Positions 44,746 to 53,038 of a DNA stretch of 64,000 bases are shown here, piece after piece. The first letter of the stretch is position 1; every line of letters begins with the position of its first letter. The notes below the pieces were generated by a model, which saw only the letters and a program-made list of their open reading frames with translations, was not told the DNA's origin and did not search any database. The stretch comes from Granulosicoccus sp964390335 (lineage in GTDB: Bacteria > Pseudomonadota > Gammaproteobacteria > Granulosicoccales > Granulosicoccaceae). The translations under genes and the position numbers were made by a program. The stretch covers positions 62,001-126,000 of the forward strand of contig CAYMHU010000007.1 of NCBI GenBank assembly GCA_964390335.1. Direction: 5' to 3'.

Positions 44746-45150
44746 ATGTCCAACTCAGAATTAGATTCCCAAGCCCATATAGGTTCAACCTCTGAACCAC
44801 AAAGTAATACTCCTGTAGAAGATCCGCCGTCAAAATCACACCTTAAAAACATCAAACGTATGGCTAAACGCGTATACGTGAAAGACAGCCCTATACATGG
44901 CAAAGGCTTGTTTGCTGCGCGAGATTTAAAAGAAGGTGAATCGCTCGGGCGCTTACACGGCATGATAACTAAGAAAGATGGTACGTATGTTTTGTGGTTG
45001 AACAAGCGCTGGGGTTTAGAGATCACAAACAGTTTTCGTTTTATCAATCACAGTGCTGACCCCAACTCAGCGCTAACCGATACTAAGGTCGTCGCTTTAC
45101 GCGATATACCCAAAGACGAAGAGATTACGCACGATTATGGTTGGGAATAG
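44746..45150 (+). CDS. SET-domain protein (putative lysine methyltransferase)
   Basis: 134 residues. The first 38 residues are polar and disordered; an internal ATG (44860) would give only the domain. The compact SET domain shows YVKDSPIHGKGLFAARDLKEGE, then RFINHSADPNSALTD with the conserved NHS motif, and a final EEITHDYGWE, matching the catalytic Tyr region (E-[LI]-T-x-D-Y). Bacterial SET proteins methylate lysines of unknown targets; the post-SET Cys cluster is absent. The end overlaps the frame of apbE by 14 bases if that gene starts at 45137. Confidence 0.85.
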   Translation: MSNSELDSQAHIGSTSEPQSNTPVEDPPSKSHLKNIKRMAKRVYVKDSPIHGKGLFAARDLKEGESLGRLHGMITKKDGTYVLWLNKRWGLEITNSFRFINHSADPNSALTDTKVVALRDIPKDEEITHDYGWE

Positions 45151-45160
45151 GCGCATACCA

Positions 45161-46162
45161 ATGAGGCCAGTATTGTTGCGCGCCGTATGTATCCTTTGGC
45201 TGATAATAATTTCTGGTAGTTCAATCGCTAACCAAACGATATTGACCGGTCCGACCATGGGTACATCATGGTCAGTCATTGTTGTGGATAAGCTTGCAGA
45301 CAATGTCGTTACTGATCTTGAAGCAGAGATTGCCAGCGAGCTAGCGCGTATCAATGCGCTGATGTCCACATACGACCCTGATTCACAGCTGTCACAGCTC
45401 AACCGGCTTGAGGCTACGTATCCCGTAGTGCTGCATAAAGATGTGTTAGCGGTGGTTAATGCGGCCATGAATATTAGTGCATTAACTAATGGCGCATACG
45501 ATGTTACGTTGGGGCCGTTGATTCGGTTATGGGGTTTTGGTTCTAAGACCAATAGCGCTGAATTGCCAGCACCTGCACAAATAAACGAGTTACTGTCTCG
45601 TAGCGGGTATAAGTATATTGAACTTGCAGACAATACACTGCGTAAACAGTATGCTGGTTTGGAGGTGGACTTATCCTCGATAGCCAAAGGCTATGCGGTT
45701 GATAAGCTTGGCGACTTAGTTGCAGCAACTGGTGCAAAACACTTTTCTGTTGAGATCGGTGGTGAACTACTTACACGTGGCAACAATGCTAACGGCCAAC
45801 AATGGCGCATTGGCATAGAGCAGCCGGATACCACTACCAAGTTTGGTATTGCTGTTAATGACGCACATATTGCAAGCTCAGGTAGTTATCGCAATTACCG
45901 CGAAGTGGATGGAAAGCGTTATTCCCATTTAATTGATGGTCGTACCGGAAACCCAATAACGCACAGCACTGCTGCTGTCACTGTGCTGCACAGCAGCACC
46001 ATGTTGGCTGATGCATGGGCTACTGCGTTGATGGTGTTGGATTTTGATTCGGCACTTGAATTGGTAGAGCAACAAAATATTGCTGCGCTGTTTACCGTAA
46101 AAAAACCGACCGGATTTGAACTCAAACCGAGTCGATCTTTCCCAATGCTGATTACTGAATAA
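45161..46162 (+). CDS. apbE: FAD:protein FMN transferase ApbE
   Basis: 333 residues from ATG 45161, chosen because it gives a clean signal (RAVCILWLIIISGSSIA); an upstream ATG at 45137 overlaps the SET gene. Conserved blocks: TILTGPTMGTSWSVIVVD, MSTYDPDSQLSQLN, GLEVDLSSIAKGYAVDKLG, SVEIGGELLTRG and HLIDGRTGNPI, with Asp and Thr near the end for metal binding (MLADAWATALMVLD). Transfers FMN to Thr of partner flavoproteins such as NqrC/RnfG-type subunits; none is seen in the window. Confidence 0.94.
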   Translation: MRPVLLRAVCILWLIIISGSSIANQTILTGPTMGTSWSVIVVDKLADNVVTDLEAEIASELARINALMSTYDPDSQLSQLNRLEATYPVVLHKDVLAVVNAAMNISALTNGAYDVTLGPLIRLWGFGSKTNSAELPAPAQINELLSRSGYKYIELADNTLRKQYAGLEVDLSSIAKGYAVDKLGDLVAATGAKHFSVEIGGELLTRGNNANGQQWRIGIEQPDTTTKFGIAVNDAHIASSGSYRNYREVDGKRYSHLIDGRTGNPITHSTAAVTVLHSSTMLADAWATALMVLDFDSALELVEQQNIAALFTVKKPTGFELKPSRSFPMLITE

Positions 46163-46186
46163 CTAAAACAACCGCCAGTATGTAAT

Positions 46187-47008
46187 TTACCCAGCGTTGT
46201 TTTGTTTTCCGATAACTTGCGTGGCGGCAGCATGTAGCAGCTTTTTCTTGTACAGTAATTTTTTCTGATAACGTGTTTGCACGATGTCGGTTAGTACTAA
46301 CACAGCAATAACAAAGTAGAACGTTGTTTTGGACATGGGCACAATCGGGTTGCCGAACAATTCAAGGTGCGCCAGATGGCCACCTTCAGACAGCAGCATG
46401 ATACCCACGACAAACAGAATAAATAGGCCCAACACTTCGTACATTCTGTTTTTCTCCAAGAAGCTCGAAACGCGCTCTGCTAGGAAAATCATCAACAGAC
46501 CGCCAGTAACGATGGCCGCAGCCATAACCCAAAACACATCGGTTAGCGCCATTGCACTTAAGATTGAATCGAATGAGAAAACCAAGTTCATAAGCACAAT
46601 CCAGAAGATAACGCTTGCAACTGATTTTGGTTTCGCCGCTTCAGCTTGATCTTCTTCTATATGCATCATGTGCAACACTTCTTTGGTGGCGGTGTAAATG
46701 ATAAACACACCCCCAACCAGCACTATAATGCTATGAAGATTAAAATTGCTCGCAATGATGCCGTCGATGTTAATGCCGAACAGCGGGTCTTGTACGTATT
46801 GAATAAGTGAAATCAGAGCAAACAGCAACACTATTCGTAACACAATAGCCAGGCCAATACCCAGCTTGCGCACCATGGCTTGTTTGTCCGCTGGAGCGCG
46901 TTTGGACTCAAGCGACACATACAGCAAGTTGTCAAAACCCAGCACAGCTTGCAGTACGATGAGCGCGCCAAGCGTTAAGATATTTTCGATATTTAACAAA
47001 CTTTCCAT
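46187..47008 (-). CDS. TerC family integral membrane protein
   Basis: 273 residues, about seven membrane helices. TerC blocks with the buried acidic residues: IVLQAVLGFDNLLYVSLES near the N terminus and VLMNLVFSFDSILSAMALTD in the middle. Basic C-terminal tail. TerC proteins are linked to tellurite resistance and manganese export or co-translocational metalation; the exact role here is unknown. Convergent with apbE. Confidence 0.9.
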   Translation of the reverse strand: MESLLNIENILTLGALIVLQAVLGFDNLLYVSLESKRAPADKQAMVRKLGIGLAIVLRIVLLFALISLIQYVQDPLFGINIDGIIASNFNLHSIIVLVGGVFIIYTATKEVLHMMHIEEDQAEAAKPKSVASVIFWIVLMNLVFSFDSILSAMALTDVFWVMAAAIVTGGLLMIFLAERVSSFLEKNRMYEVLGLFILFVVGIMLLSEGGHLAHLELFGNPIVPMSKTTFYFVIAVLVLTDIVQTRYQKKLLYKKKLLHAAATQVIGKQNNAG

Positions 47009-47104
47009 GCAACTAAACTCGTCGATAAATGATCAGGGATTCTGTTCGTATAGTGTAGAGCAAGAACTGCGCTAAGCGCAGCGCGACAGACCAAGTCATG
47101 CAAA

Positions 47105-47449
47105 CTAAGGCAACAAATACTCGCCCTGAATAACTTGATCCATCTCGATTCGACTTAACCTATGCTGGCTTTTGATATCCGATGCATCCAGCTTGTGGTA
47201 GATGTGCGGAAACCGTTCTTCACCACCAACCGTATTTTCCCAAACAAGACGCTCACCGAGTGTGCCATCATTGATCAAAAAAAGAACAATCTCATGTTGT
47301 TCTGCGAAGTAGCGTGATAAAACGCCGCCAATTTGCTCGGCTGTACAGCAGTGTATAAAGCCCTCGATATCCAATGATTGTACGGAGTATTGACCGGAGG
47401 CTTGCCAAGCTGCTGCGTCGGCGGGGCTGGCTAGGTGGTAGATCTTCAT
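47105..47449 (-). CDS. DUF952 family protein
   Basis: 114 residues. Begins MKIYHLASPADAAAWQASGQY and contains SLDIEGFIHCCTAEQIGGVL and WENTVGGEERFPHIYHKLD, characteristic of DUF952, a small family of unknown function. The start codon lies in the left arm of a 181-bp inverted-repeat element, which also provides GTGGAG as ribosome binding site (7 bases before ATG). Confidence 0.88.
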   Translation of the reverse strand: MKIYHLASPADAAAWQASGQYSVQSLDIEGFIHCCTAEQIGGVLSRYFAEQHEIVLFLINDGTLGERLVWENTVGGEERFPHIYHKLDASDIKSQHRLSRIEMDQVIQGEYLLP

Positions 47450-47627
47450 AAGTGCTCCACTTCAGTGTTGATGGCTTCATAGAGCGCGCCGTTAAGCGGC
47501 TGTTTCTCAATAAGATTATGCCCTGAGTCGCGGATTGTTGCTCCGCTGCGGAGCCAACATTGGCTGATAGCAAAGCCAGCTATGGGCTCGGCTGAGGCTC
47601 TTTCAACACTGTAGTGGAACACTTATG
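47447..47627. repeat. 181-bp element with 25-bp terminal inverted repeats (MITE-like)
   Basis: Arms at 47447-47471 and 47603-47627 are reverse complements with two mismatches in 25. The interior folds into further hairpins, e.g. GCTCCG-CTG-CGGAGC near 47541-47555 and TGGCT...AGCCA just after. No open frame of its own. The left arm supplies the start and ribosome site of the DUF952 gene; the right arm ends about 80 bases before hppA. No clear target duplication seen. A miniature transposable element or a repeat family is the best guess. Confidence 0.5.
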
Positions 47628-47633
47628 TGAGAG

Positions 47634-47662
47634 TCGAGAAAGCTCGTAACATGGGTTACAAT
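47634..47662 (+). promoter_or_regulatory. Candidate promoter of hppA
   Basis: TCGAGA, 17-base spacer, TACAAT; hppA starts at 47706. It lies immediately outside the right arm of the inverted-repeat element. Confidence 0.5.
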
Positions 47663-47705
47663 CACCGGTTGGTCATTATCAGAACTGCTACTGAGGAAAC
47701 AATAA

Positions 47706-49724
47706 ATGAGTTGGACGGGGCTAATACCAGTAATTTTTGGCTTGGGCGGACTTTTCGTCGCTTTTGTCATCTATCGAATGCTTGTCGCATACCCTGAAGG
47801 GGAAGGCAAAATTAAGTCAATCGGCGATTCCATTCACTCGGGTGCAATGGTGTTCATGCACCGCGAATATAAAATGCTGGCGATTTTTGCGGCCGTTTTA
47901 CTCGTGTTACTGCTGGTTTCATTAGGCATAGGCACAGCATTCGCGTTTGTAGTGGGTGCCGCGTGTTCTGCGGGTGCTGGTTACCTCGGGATGTTCTCTG
48001 CAACAAAAGCGAACGTTCGCACCACCGTTGCAGCACACGAAAAAGGTGCGGCTGAGGCGCTGACTGTATCTTTCTTTGGCGGCTCTATCATGGGCTTGTG
48101 TGTTGCTGCATTGGGATTGGTTGGTCTGGGCATCCTGTACTTTTTCTTCGGTGGTGATGCGCACGGTGCTGAGACAATCCACGGTTTTGGAATGGGTGCA
48201 TCTATTGTTGCGCTGTTCTCTCGTGTTGGCGGCGGTATTTTTACAAAGTCTGCCGACGTTGGTGCCGATCTGGTGGGTAAGCTTGAAGCTGGTATTCCAG
48301 AAGACGATCCGCGTAACCCAGGCGTTATCGCTGATAACGTTGGTGACAACGTAGGCGATGTGGCCGGCATGGGTTCGGATATCTTCGAGTCTTATTGCGG
48401 TTCCATGATTGCAACAATTGCGATTGCATCGACACTCGTGTTATCTGGTGACAACAGTGTTGCCGAACTCGGTGGTGGTTCGCGTAGCGCACTGATGTTC
48501 ATGCCATTGGGTTTGGCGTGTGTTGGTTTGCTGTGTTCAATTCTGGGCATCTACATCGTTAAATCCAAATCAGATGTTGCACCTGAAAAAGCATTGCGTT
48601 TAGGACACCAAATTTCGGCTGCAGCGCTCATCGTCGCTGCATTGCTGTTGGTATTACTGCTAGGTGTATCCATAAGCGTTTGGTGGGCAATCATTGCCGG
48701 TACCGTTGGCGGTATCATCATCGGATTGGTCACCGAATATTACACGGCAATGGGCCCGGTTAGACGCATTGCGGAATCAGGCAGCACGGGTAGCGCGACC
48801 GTCATCATCACTGGTTTAGCTGTGGGTATGGAGTCAGTGGTTATTCCTATTCTCACCATCTGCTTAATCATCTTTGTATCAACCTCGGTTGCCGGTTTAT
48901 ACGGAGTGGGTATTGCCGCAGTAGGTATGTTGGCAACGGTTGGTATGACCATGGCACTCGATGCTTACGGTCCGGTTGCTGATAACGCAGGTGGTATCGC
49001 TGAGATGGCCGCCTTGGGTGAGGACACACGTGAAATCACTGATGGCCTGGATGAAGTTGGTAACACGACTGCTGCTATCGGTAAAGGCTTTGCGATTGGT
49101 GCTGCGGCGTTGGCAGCACTTGCGATCATTGCCGCTTTCGTAGAAACCATGCACGCAACGCGTGATGACTTTACGCTTGAATTATCAGACCCAATCGTAT
49201 TGGTTGGTTTGTTTATTGGTGGTTTACTGCCGTTTTTGATTGCCTCTATCACCATGACTGCCGTAGGTGATGCAGCGATGGAAATGATCGAAGAGATACG
49301 TCGTCAGTTCAAAGAAATTCCCGGCTTGAAAGAAGGTAATGCAGAGCCTGATAGCGATCGTTGTGTCGACATCGCTACTACTGCAGCATTAAAGAAAATG
49401 ATCTTGCCAGGCGTTATTGCTGTTGCAGCGCCGCCACTGGTTGGGTTTATTATCGGTGCTGAAGCGCTAGGCGGCATGTTAGCTGGTGCCTTGCTAGGTT
49501 GTATCTTGTTAGCGCTTATGATGGCGAACGCAGGTGGAGCATGGGATAACGCTAAGAAGTACGTTGAAAAGGGTAACTTAGGTGGTAAGGGTTCAGAAGC
49601 GCATGGCGCTGCCGTAATAGGTGATACCGTAGGCGACCCGTTCAAAGATACCTCAGGGCCATCGATGAACATTCTTATCAATGTTATGGCTATTGTGAGC
49701 TTGGTTATCGCGCCACTGTTGTAA
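47706..49724 (+). CDS. hppA: Membrane-bound ion-pumping pyrophosphatase, K+-dependent type
   Basis: 672 residues, about 16 membrane helices. Couples PPi hydrolysis to H+ or Na+ export. The catalytic loops are visible: KSADVGADLVGKLEAGIPED, DPRNPGVIADNVGDNVGDVA, DAYGPVADNAGGIAEMA and GDTVGDPFKDTSGPSMN. GNTTAAIGKG carries Ala and Gly where K+-independent enzymes have Lys and Thr (GNTTKAITKG), so a K+-dependent enzyme is predicted. H+ versus Na+ cannot be told by eye. Ends in a strong terminator; two soluble pyrophosphatases follow. Confidence 0.96.
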   Translation: MSWTGLIPVIFGLGGLFVAFVIYRMLVAYPEGEGKIKSIGDSIHSGAMVFMHREYKMLAIFAAVLLVLLLVSLGIGTAFAFVVGAACSAGAGYLGMFSATKANVRTTVAAHEKGAAEALTVSFFGGSIMGLCVAALGLVGLGILYFFFGGDAHGAETIHGFGMGASIVALFSRVGGGIFTKSADVGADLVGKLEAGIPEDDPRNPGVIADNVGDNVGDVAGMGSDIFESYCGSMIATIAIASTLVLSGDNSVAELGGGSRSALMFMPLGLACVGLLCSILGIYIVKSKSDVAPEKALRLGHQISAAALIVAALLLVLLLGVSISVWWAIIAGTVGGIIIGLVTEYYTAMGPVRRIAESGSTGSATVIITGLAVGMESVVIPILTICLIIFVSTSVAGLYGVGIAAVGMLATVGMTMALDAYGPVADNAGGIAEMAALGEDTREITDGLDEVGNTTAAIGKGFAIGAAALAALAIIAAFVETMHATRDDFTLELSDPIVLVGLFIGGLLPFLIASITMTAVGDAAMEMIEEIRRQFKEIPGLKEGNAEPDSDRCVDIATTAALKKMILPGVIAVAAPPLVGFIIGAEALGGMLAGALLGCILLALMMANAGGAWDNAKKYVEKGNLGGKGSEAHGAAVIGDTVGDPFKDTSGPSMNILINVMAIVSLVIAPLL

Positions 49725-49770
49725 GCCTATAGTAAATAAGACACAGCAAGCACGAATTTGCTGTTTGAGG

Positions 49771-49797
49771 GGGCCTCTTAAGTGAGGCCCTTTTTTT
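49771..49797 (+). terminator. Terminator after hppA
   Basis: GGGCCTC-TTAAGT-GAGGCCC followed by seven T. Confidence 0.9.
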
Positions 49798-49909
49798 GTG
49801 CGCTAGTTGCAGCATTGACCAATTGGAAGAGCAGCTTGTTGGCAATTCAATTTACGCCTGCTGATATAAGCATTACTATTCACAAATCCATTTTCAAGTC
49901 GTTATTAAT

Positions 49910-50443
49910 ATGAACATCGATCACATCCCCATTGGCCAATCTGCCCCGGACGATATCAACGTTATTATTGAGGTCCCGATCGGTGGTGAGCCAATCAAGT
50001 ACGAATTAGATAAAAAGTCTGGCGCCATGTTTGTGGACCGCTTTCTGTATACCCCTATGCGCTATCCCGGCAATTATGGTTTTGTGCCGCACACATTGTC
50101 TGAAGACGGCGATCCCATTGATGTGTTGGTCTGTAATACGCGCGCAATTGTCCCGGGTGGGGTCGTTAATTGCCGACCCATTGGTGTTTTAGAAATGGAA
50201 GACGATGGTGGTCAGGACGAAAAGCTGATTGCCGTACCTGCATCCGGCGTGACCAAGCGCTATGAAGATATCAAGGATGTTGCTGATTTACCCAAAATCA
50301 CTCGCCAGCAGATCGAGCACTTTTTTACGCATTACAAGGACTTGGAACCCAATAAATGGGTCAAGATCCACCGCTGGGGTGATGCAGCAAAAGCCCGTAA
50401 GTTGCTTGCGGAAGCGATGACGCGCGCGGCCGAGCAAGAATAG
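49910..50443 (+). CDS. ppa: Inorganic pyrophosphatase, family I (first copy)
   Basis: 177 residues, E. coli-type length. Active-site blocks: VIIEVPIGGEPIKYELDKKS, FLYTPMRYPGNYGFVPHTL, DGDPIDVLV (three Asp metal ligands), DEKLIAVP and HYKDLEPNKWVKI. Hydrolyses PPi in the cytoplasm. The gene is separated from hppA by a terminator and from the second copy by 51 bases. Confidence 0.96.
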   Translation: MNIDHIPIGQSAPDDINVIIEVPIGGEPIKYELDKKSGAMFVDRFLYTPMRYPGNYGFVPHTLSEDGDPIDVLVCNTRAIVPGGVVNCRPIGVLEMEDDGGQDEKLIAVPASGVTKRYEDIKDVADLPKITRQQIEHFFTHYKDLEPNKWVKIHRWGDAAKARKLLAEAMTRAAEQE

Positions 50444-50494
50444 GCGAAATTCTTGCATCTGTCGGGTTAACGAACCAGTCAGATAAACAGGAAA

Positions 50495-51052
50495 ATGCGC
50501 TTAGACCAGATCTCCGCAGGTAACGACGCTCCAAACGATATCAATGTCATTATTGAGGTGCCGGTTGGGGGAGAGCCCATAAAGTACGAAATGGACAAAG
50601 ACTCCGGTGCTTTGTTTGTCGATCGCTTTTTGTATACTCCAATGCGCTACCCAGGCAATTACGGATTTGTGCCACACACATTATCTGAAGACGGTGACCC
50701 GATTGATGTATTGGTCTGCAATACCCGTCCTATCATGCCCGGCGCAGTCATGAATTGTCGCCCAATAGGCGTGCTGGTAATGGAGGACGACGGTGGTCAG
50801 GATGAAAAACTCATCGCCGTACCATCGGAAAAGTTATCTCATCGTTATAACAATGTGCATTCGTATAATGATTTGCCCGCGATAACCCGTGAGCAGGTTC
50901 AGCACTTTTTCGAGCACTACAAAGACTTAGAACCCGGTAAGTGGGTGAACATAGAACATTGGGGTGATGTGACCGAAGCGAAATCGTATATTGAAGCGGC
51001 GCTGAAGCGTGCTGCTAAAACAGATTCAATCGGTATTTCTAAAGCCTCCTAA
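50495..51052 (+). CDS. Inorganic pyrophosphatase, family I (second, tandem copy)
   Basis: 185 residues, clearly paralogous to the gene just upstream: VIIEVPVGGEPIKYEMDKDS, FLYTPMRYPGNYGFVPHTL, DGDPIDVLV and HYKDLEPGKWVNIEHWGD are kept, so it should be active. Differences concentrate in the last third and in a longer polar tail (KTDSIGISKAS). The two are not recent copies at DNA level, which implies long retention. The stop codon lies within the following terminator hairpin. Confidence 0.94.
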   Translation: MRLDQISAGNDAPNDINVIIEVPVGGEPIKYEMDKDSGALFVDRFLYTPMRYPGNYGFVPHTLSEDGDPIDVLVCNTRPIMPGAVMNCRPIGVLVMEDDGGQDEKLIAVPSEKLSHRYNNVHSYNDLPAITREQVQHFFEHYKDLEPGKWVNIEHWGDVTEAKSYIEAALKRAAKTDSIGISKAS

Positions 51053-51062
51053 CGGAGGCTTT
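51041..51062. terminator. Hairpin shared by convergent ppa copy and DUF481 gene
   Basis: AAAGCCTCC / GGAGGCTTT, 9-bp stem with a 4-base loop; contains the stop codons of both genes' ends, A and T flanks allow action both ways. Confidence 0.75.
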
Positions 51063-51751
51063 TAGAAACTATAGCTGTATGAAACCGATGACGACTTCCG
51101 TTCAATGGAGTCGGCATCATCCTCGTCAATGTTTTCTATTTGGTAGCTGTATTTGATAGCTCCACCAATCACGTTTAACGACAGTTCAGCTTCTAGCTTG
51201 GTTTGGACTACGTCATCACCAGTATTGTAATCTGCAGTTAAATCCAACTTTAAATACTCTGCTAGTAAGTGCGTTAGGTTGGCGCTCACAGAGCCGATAT
51301 CGGTTTCCAATTTTTCGTCCATGTCACTGAATTCAGTGACGGTTCGTGTTAATCCTGCTTCGAGTGATAATTGCGTTAAATCCGTTTGTAACAGTTGAAA
51401 CCCAGCACCACCCTGGGCAGCCAATTTTCTGTCTATTTGTTGTGATTTTGCTTGCAGCATGCTGACATCGCCAAATACATACAATTTATCTCCAAGCCAA
51501 TATTTGGGTTGATAGCCAACTTCGTAGGCGTTGCTGTTGTTCTCGCCGCGAATCCAATCAGCGTACACGTGCTGACTGAATGGCCGGGTGTTGTTTGCGG
51601 CCTTGAAACGAATTTTAGTCGCGTTGTCTTCACCTTGAAGAACGGTGCTACCTTCAACACCGCCAGTCCACTCAGCCAACGCTGGTAATGGTAGTAATAC
51701 GGAACTCAATATTATTGCTAGGCTCGTTAGCGTACTGGTGTAACGTTTCAT
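51062..51751 (-). CDS. DUF481-like outer membrane protein (short)
   Basis: 229 residues. Signal peptide (LTSLAIILSSVLLPLPALA, cleavage before EWTGG). The mature part begins EWTGGVEGSTVLQGEDNATK and consists of alternating strands with acidic turns, ending SSSVSYSYSF with the terminal Phe used by BAM to recognise barrels. Related in build to the DUF481 protein at 8047, though shorter. Function unknown. Confidence 0.8.
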   Translation of the reverse strand: MKRYTSTLTSLAIILSSVLLPLPALAEWTGGVEGSTVLQGEDNATKIRFKAANNTRPFSQHVYADWIRGENNSNAYEVGYQPKYWLGDKLYVFGDVSMLQAKSQQIDRKLAAQGGAGFQLLQTDLTQLSLEAGLTRTVTEFSDMDEKLETDIGSVSANLTHLLAEYLKLDLTADYNTGDDVVQTKLEAELSLNVIGGAIKYSYQIENIDEDDADSIERKSSSVSYSYSF

Positions 51752-52011
51752 TATTAAGCTCCTGCTTGACTTGGTACGTTATGTGAGCATAGCAAATACT
51801 TGCCGTGCCTGTGTGTTACCTCAGGCTTTGATCCATGCGTTGACTCGTGTGTTATGTCGCGTAATATCCACGGGATTGCGAAGTAGTACCTACAAGTAAC
51901 ACATCACGACGATAATCTACACACGTTGTCGCTTAATTGAAATACAGAATTTAATCCCACGTTCGTTAGTATTTACCTAAGTGAATAAAAATATCTGAAC
52001 CGGGGGTAGGG

Positions 52012-52407
52012 ATGTTGTCCAAAGGAACATCGGTATTGATTGTGGATGGCGACAATGTTACCAGAGCTGCATTAGCCAGAATATTTGAGAAATGTAATTG
52101 CAATGTTGTTTCAGAGAGCTCTGCAGAGGGCGCTATAGACACCTTGCTTAACACGCACTTTGATATGGTGCTCAGTGAAATGAGTTTGGGTGGAGCGATG
52201 GATGGTAATCGCTTGCTAGCGGTTGTTACGGAGAAATTCCCCGCAACACATGTTGTATTGATGTCGGCTGACATGGATTCAGACCGAAAGGCAGAGCTAA
52301 TTGATAATGGCGCTTCAGATTGTTTGCAGAGGCCGTTTGATAAAAATGTTTGTACGGGCTTGCTATCGCGTATGAAATCTAAACCTGCCAAGAGCAAAGC
52401 CGCATAA
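52012..52407 (+). CDS. Stand-alone receiver-domain protein with degenerate active site
   Basis: 131 residues, ATG with GGGGGTAGGG upstream. CheY-like fold: TSVLIVDGDNVTRAALARIF, FDMVLSEMSLGG, VVLMSADMD, GASDCLQRPFDK. Three of the catalytic positions differ: the phospho-acceptor Asp is Glu56, the invariant Lys is Arg107, and one of the acidic-pair Asp is Gly13; the Ser at 85 is kept. Phosphorylation is therefore unlikely; Glu could mimic the phosphorylated state. A short Lys-rich tail (KSKPAKSKAA) follows. No kinase or output domain is adjacent. Confidence 0.85.
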   Translation: MLSKGTSVLIVDGDNVTRAALARIFEKCNCNVVSESSAEGAIDTLLNTHFDMVLSEMSLGGAMDGNRLLAVVTEKFPATHVVLMSADMDSDRKAELIDNGASDCLQRPFDKNVCTGLLSRMKSKPAKSKAA

Positions 52408-52465
52408 CGCAAATAGAATCTCGATCGGTTATTATCGCAACGGAATGCAACTGGATTTTTAGGAC

Positions 52466-52978
52466 ATGTCGAAACCCGTTCTGTATATATTCTCCGGATT
52501 ACCCGGCACGGGTAAGTCTACGCTTGCACAGTTGTTGGCCCCCGAACTGGCAGCAATTTATTTGCGCGTCGATACTATTGAGCAATCACTGCGAGATTCC
52601 TATCAACTTGATGTCAGTAGTGAAGGCTATCATGTGGCGTATCGATTGGCCTCTGACAACTTGAATATAGGTTTGCCCGTTGTTGCTGACTCTTGTAATC
52701 CCGTCGAGATTACCCGACGAGAATGGGAATCAGTCGGCAGGTCAGCCCAAGCAGAATTTATCAATATTGAAATAACTTGCAGTGACCAAGCAGAACATCG
52801 ACGTCAAGTTGAAAGCCGGCGACGTGATGAGTTTGGAATATTGTATCCTACCTGGGAGCAAGTAATTGCTCGCGAGTACGATGCATGGCAAGCACACAGA
52901 GTGATCGTGGATACGGCGGGGCATTCGGTTGAAGAGTCATATGCGCAATTGCTGAAACTCTTTTCGGTTAGTGAATAA
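52466..52978 (+). CDS. P-loop ATPase/kinase-like protein (AAA_33/zeta-toxin-like fold)
   Basis: 170 residues. N-terminal Walker A in LYIFSGLPGTGKSTLAQLLA, then YLRVDTIEQSLRDSY and PVVADSCNPVEITRREW, and HRRQVESRRRD as a likely Arg lid. This is the architecture of small nucleotide/sugar kinase-like proteins that phosphorylate small molecules. Substrate not evident. Convergent to paaX; not obviously linked to the paa genes. Confidence 0.8.
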   Translation: MSKPVLYIFSGLPGTGKSTLAQLLAPELAAIYLRVDTIEQSLRDSYQLDVSSEGYHVAYRLASDNLNIGLPVVADSCNPVEITRREWESVGRSAQAEFINIEITCSDQAEHRRQVESRRRDEFGILYPTWEQVIAREYDAWQAHRVIVDTAGHSVEESYAQLLKLFSVSE

Positions 52979-53038
52979 TTAAGCCACAGTAAGTGCCGTA
53001 TGGTGCTAAAGAATGTTGTTCGATTTATTTGTGTTTGA

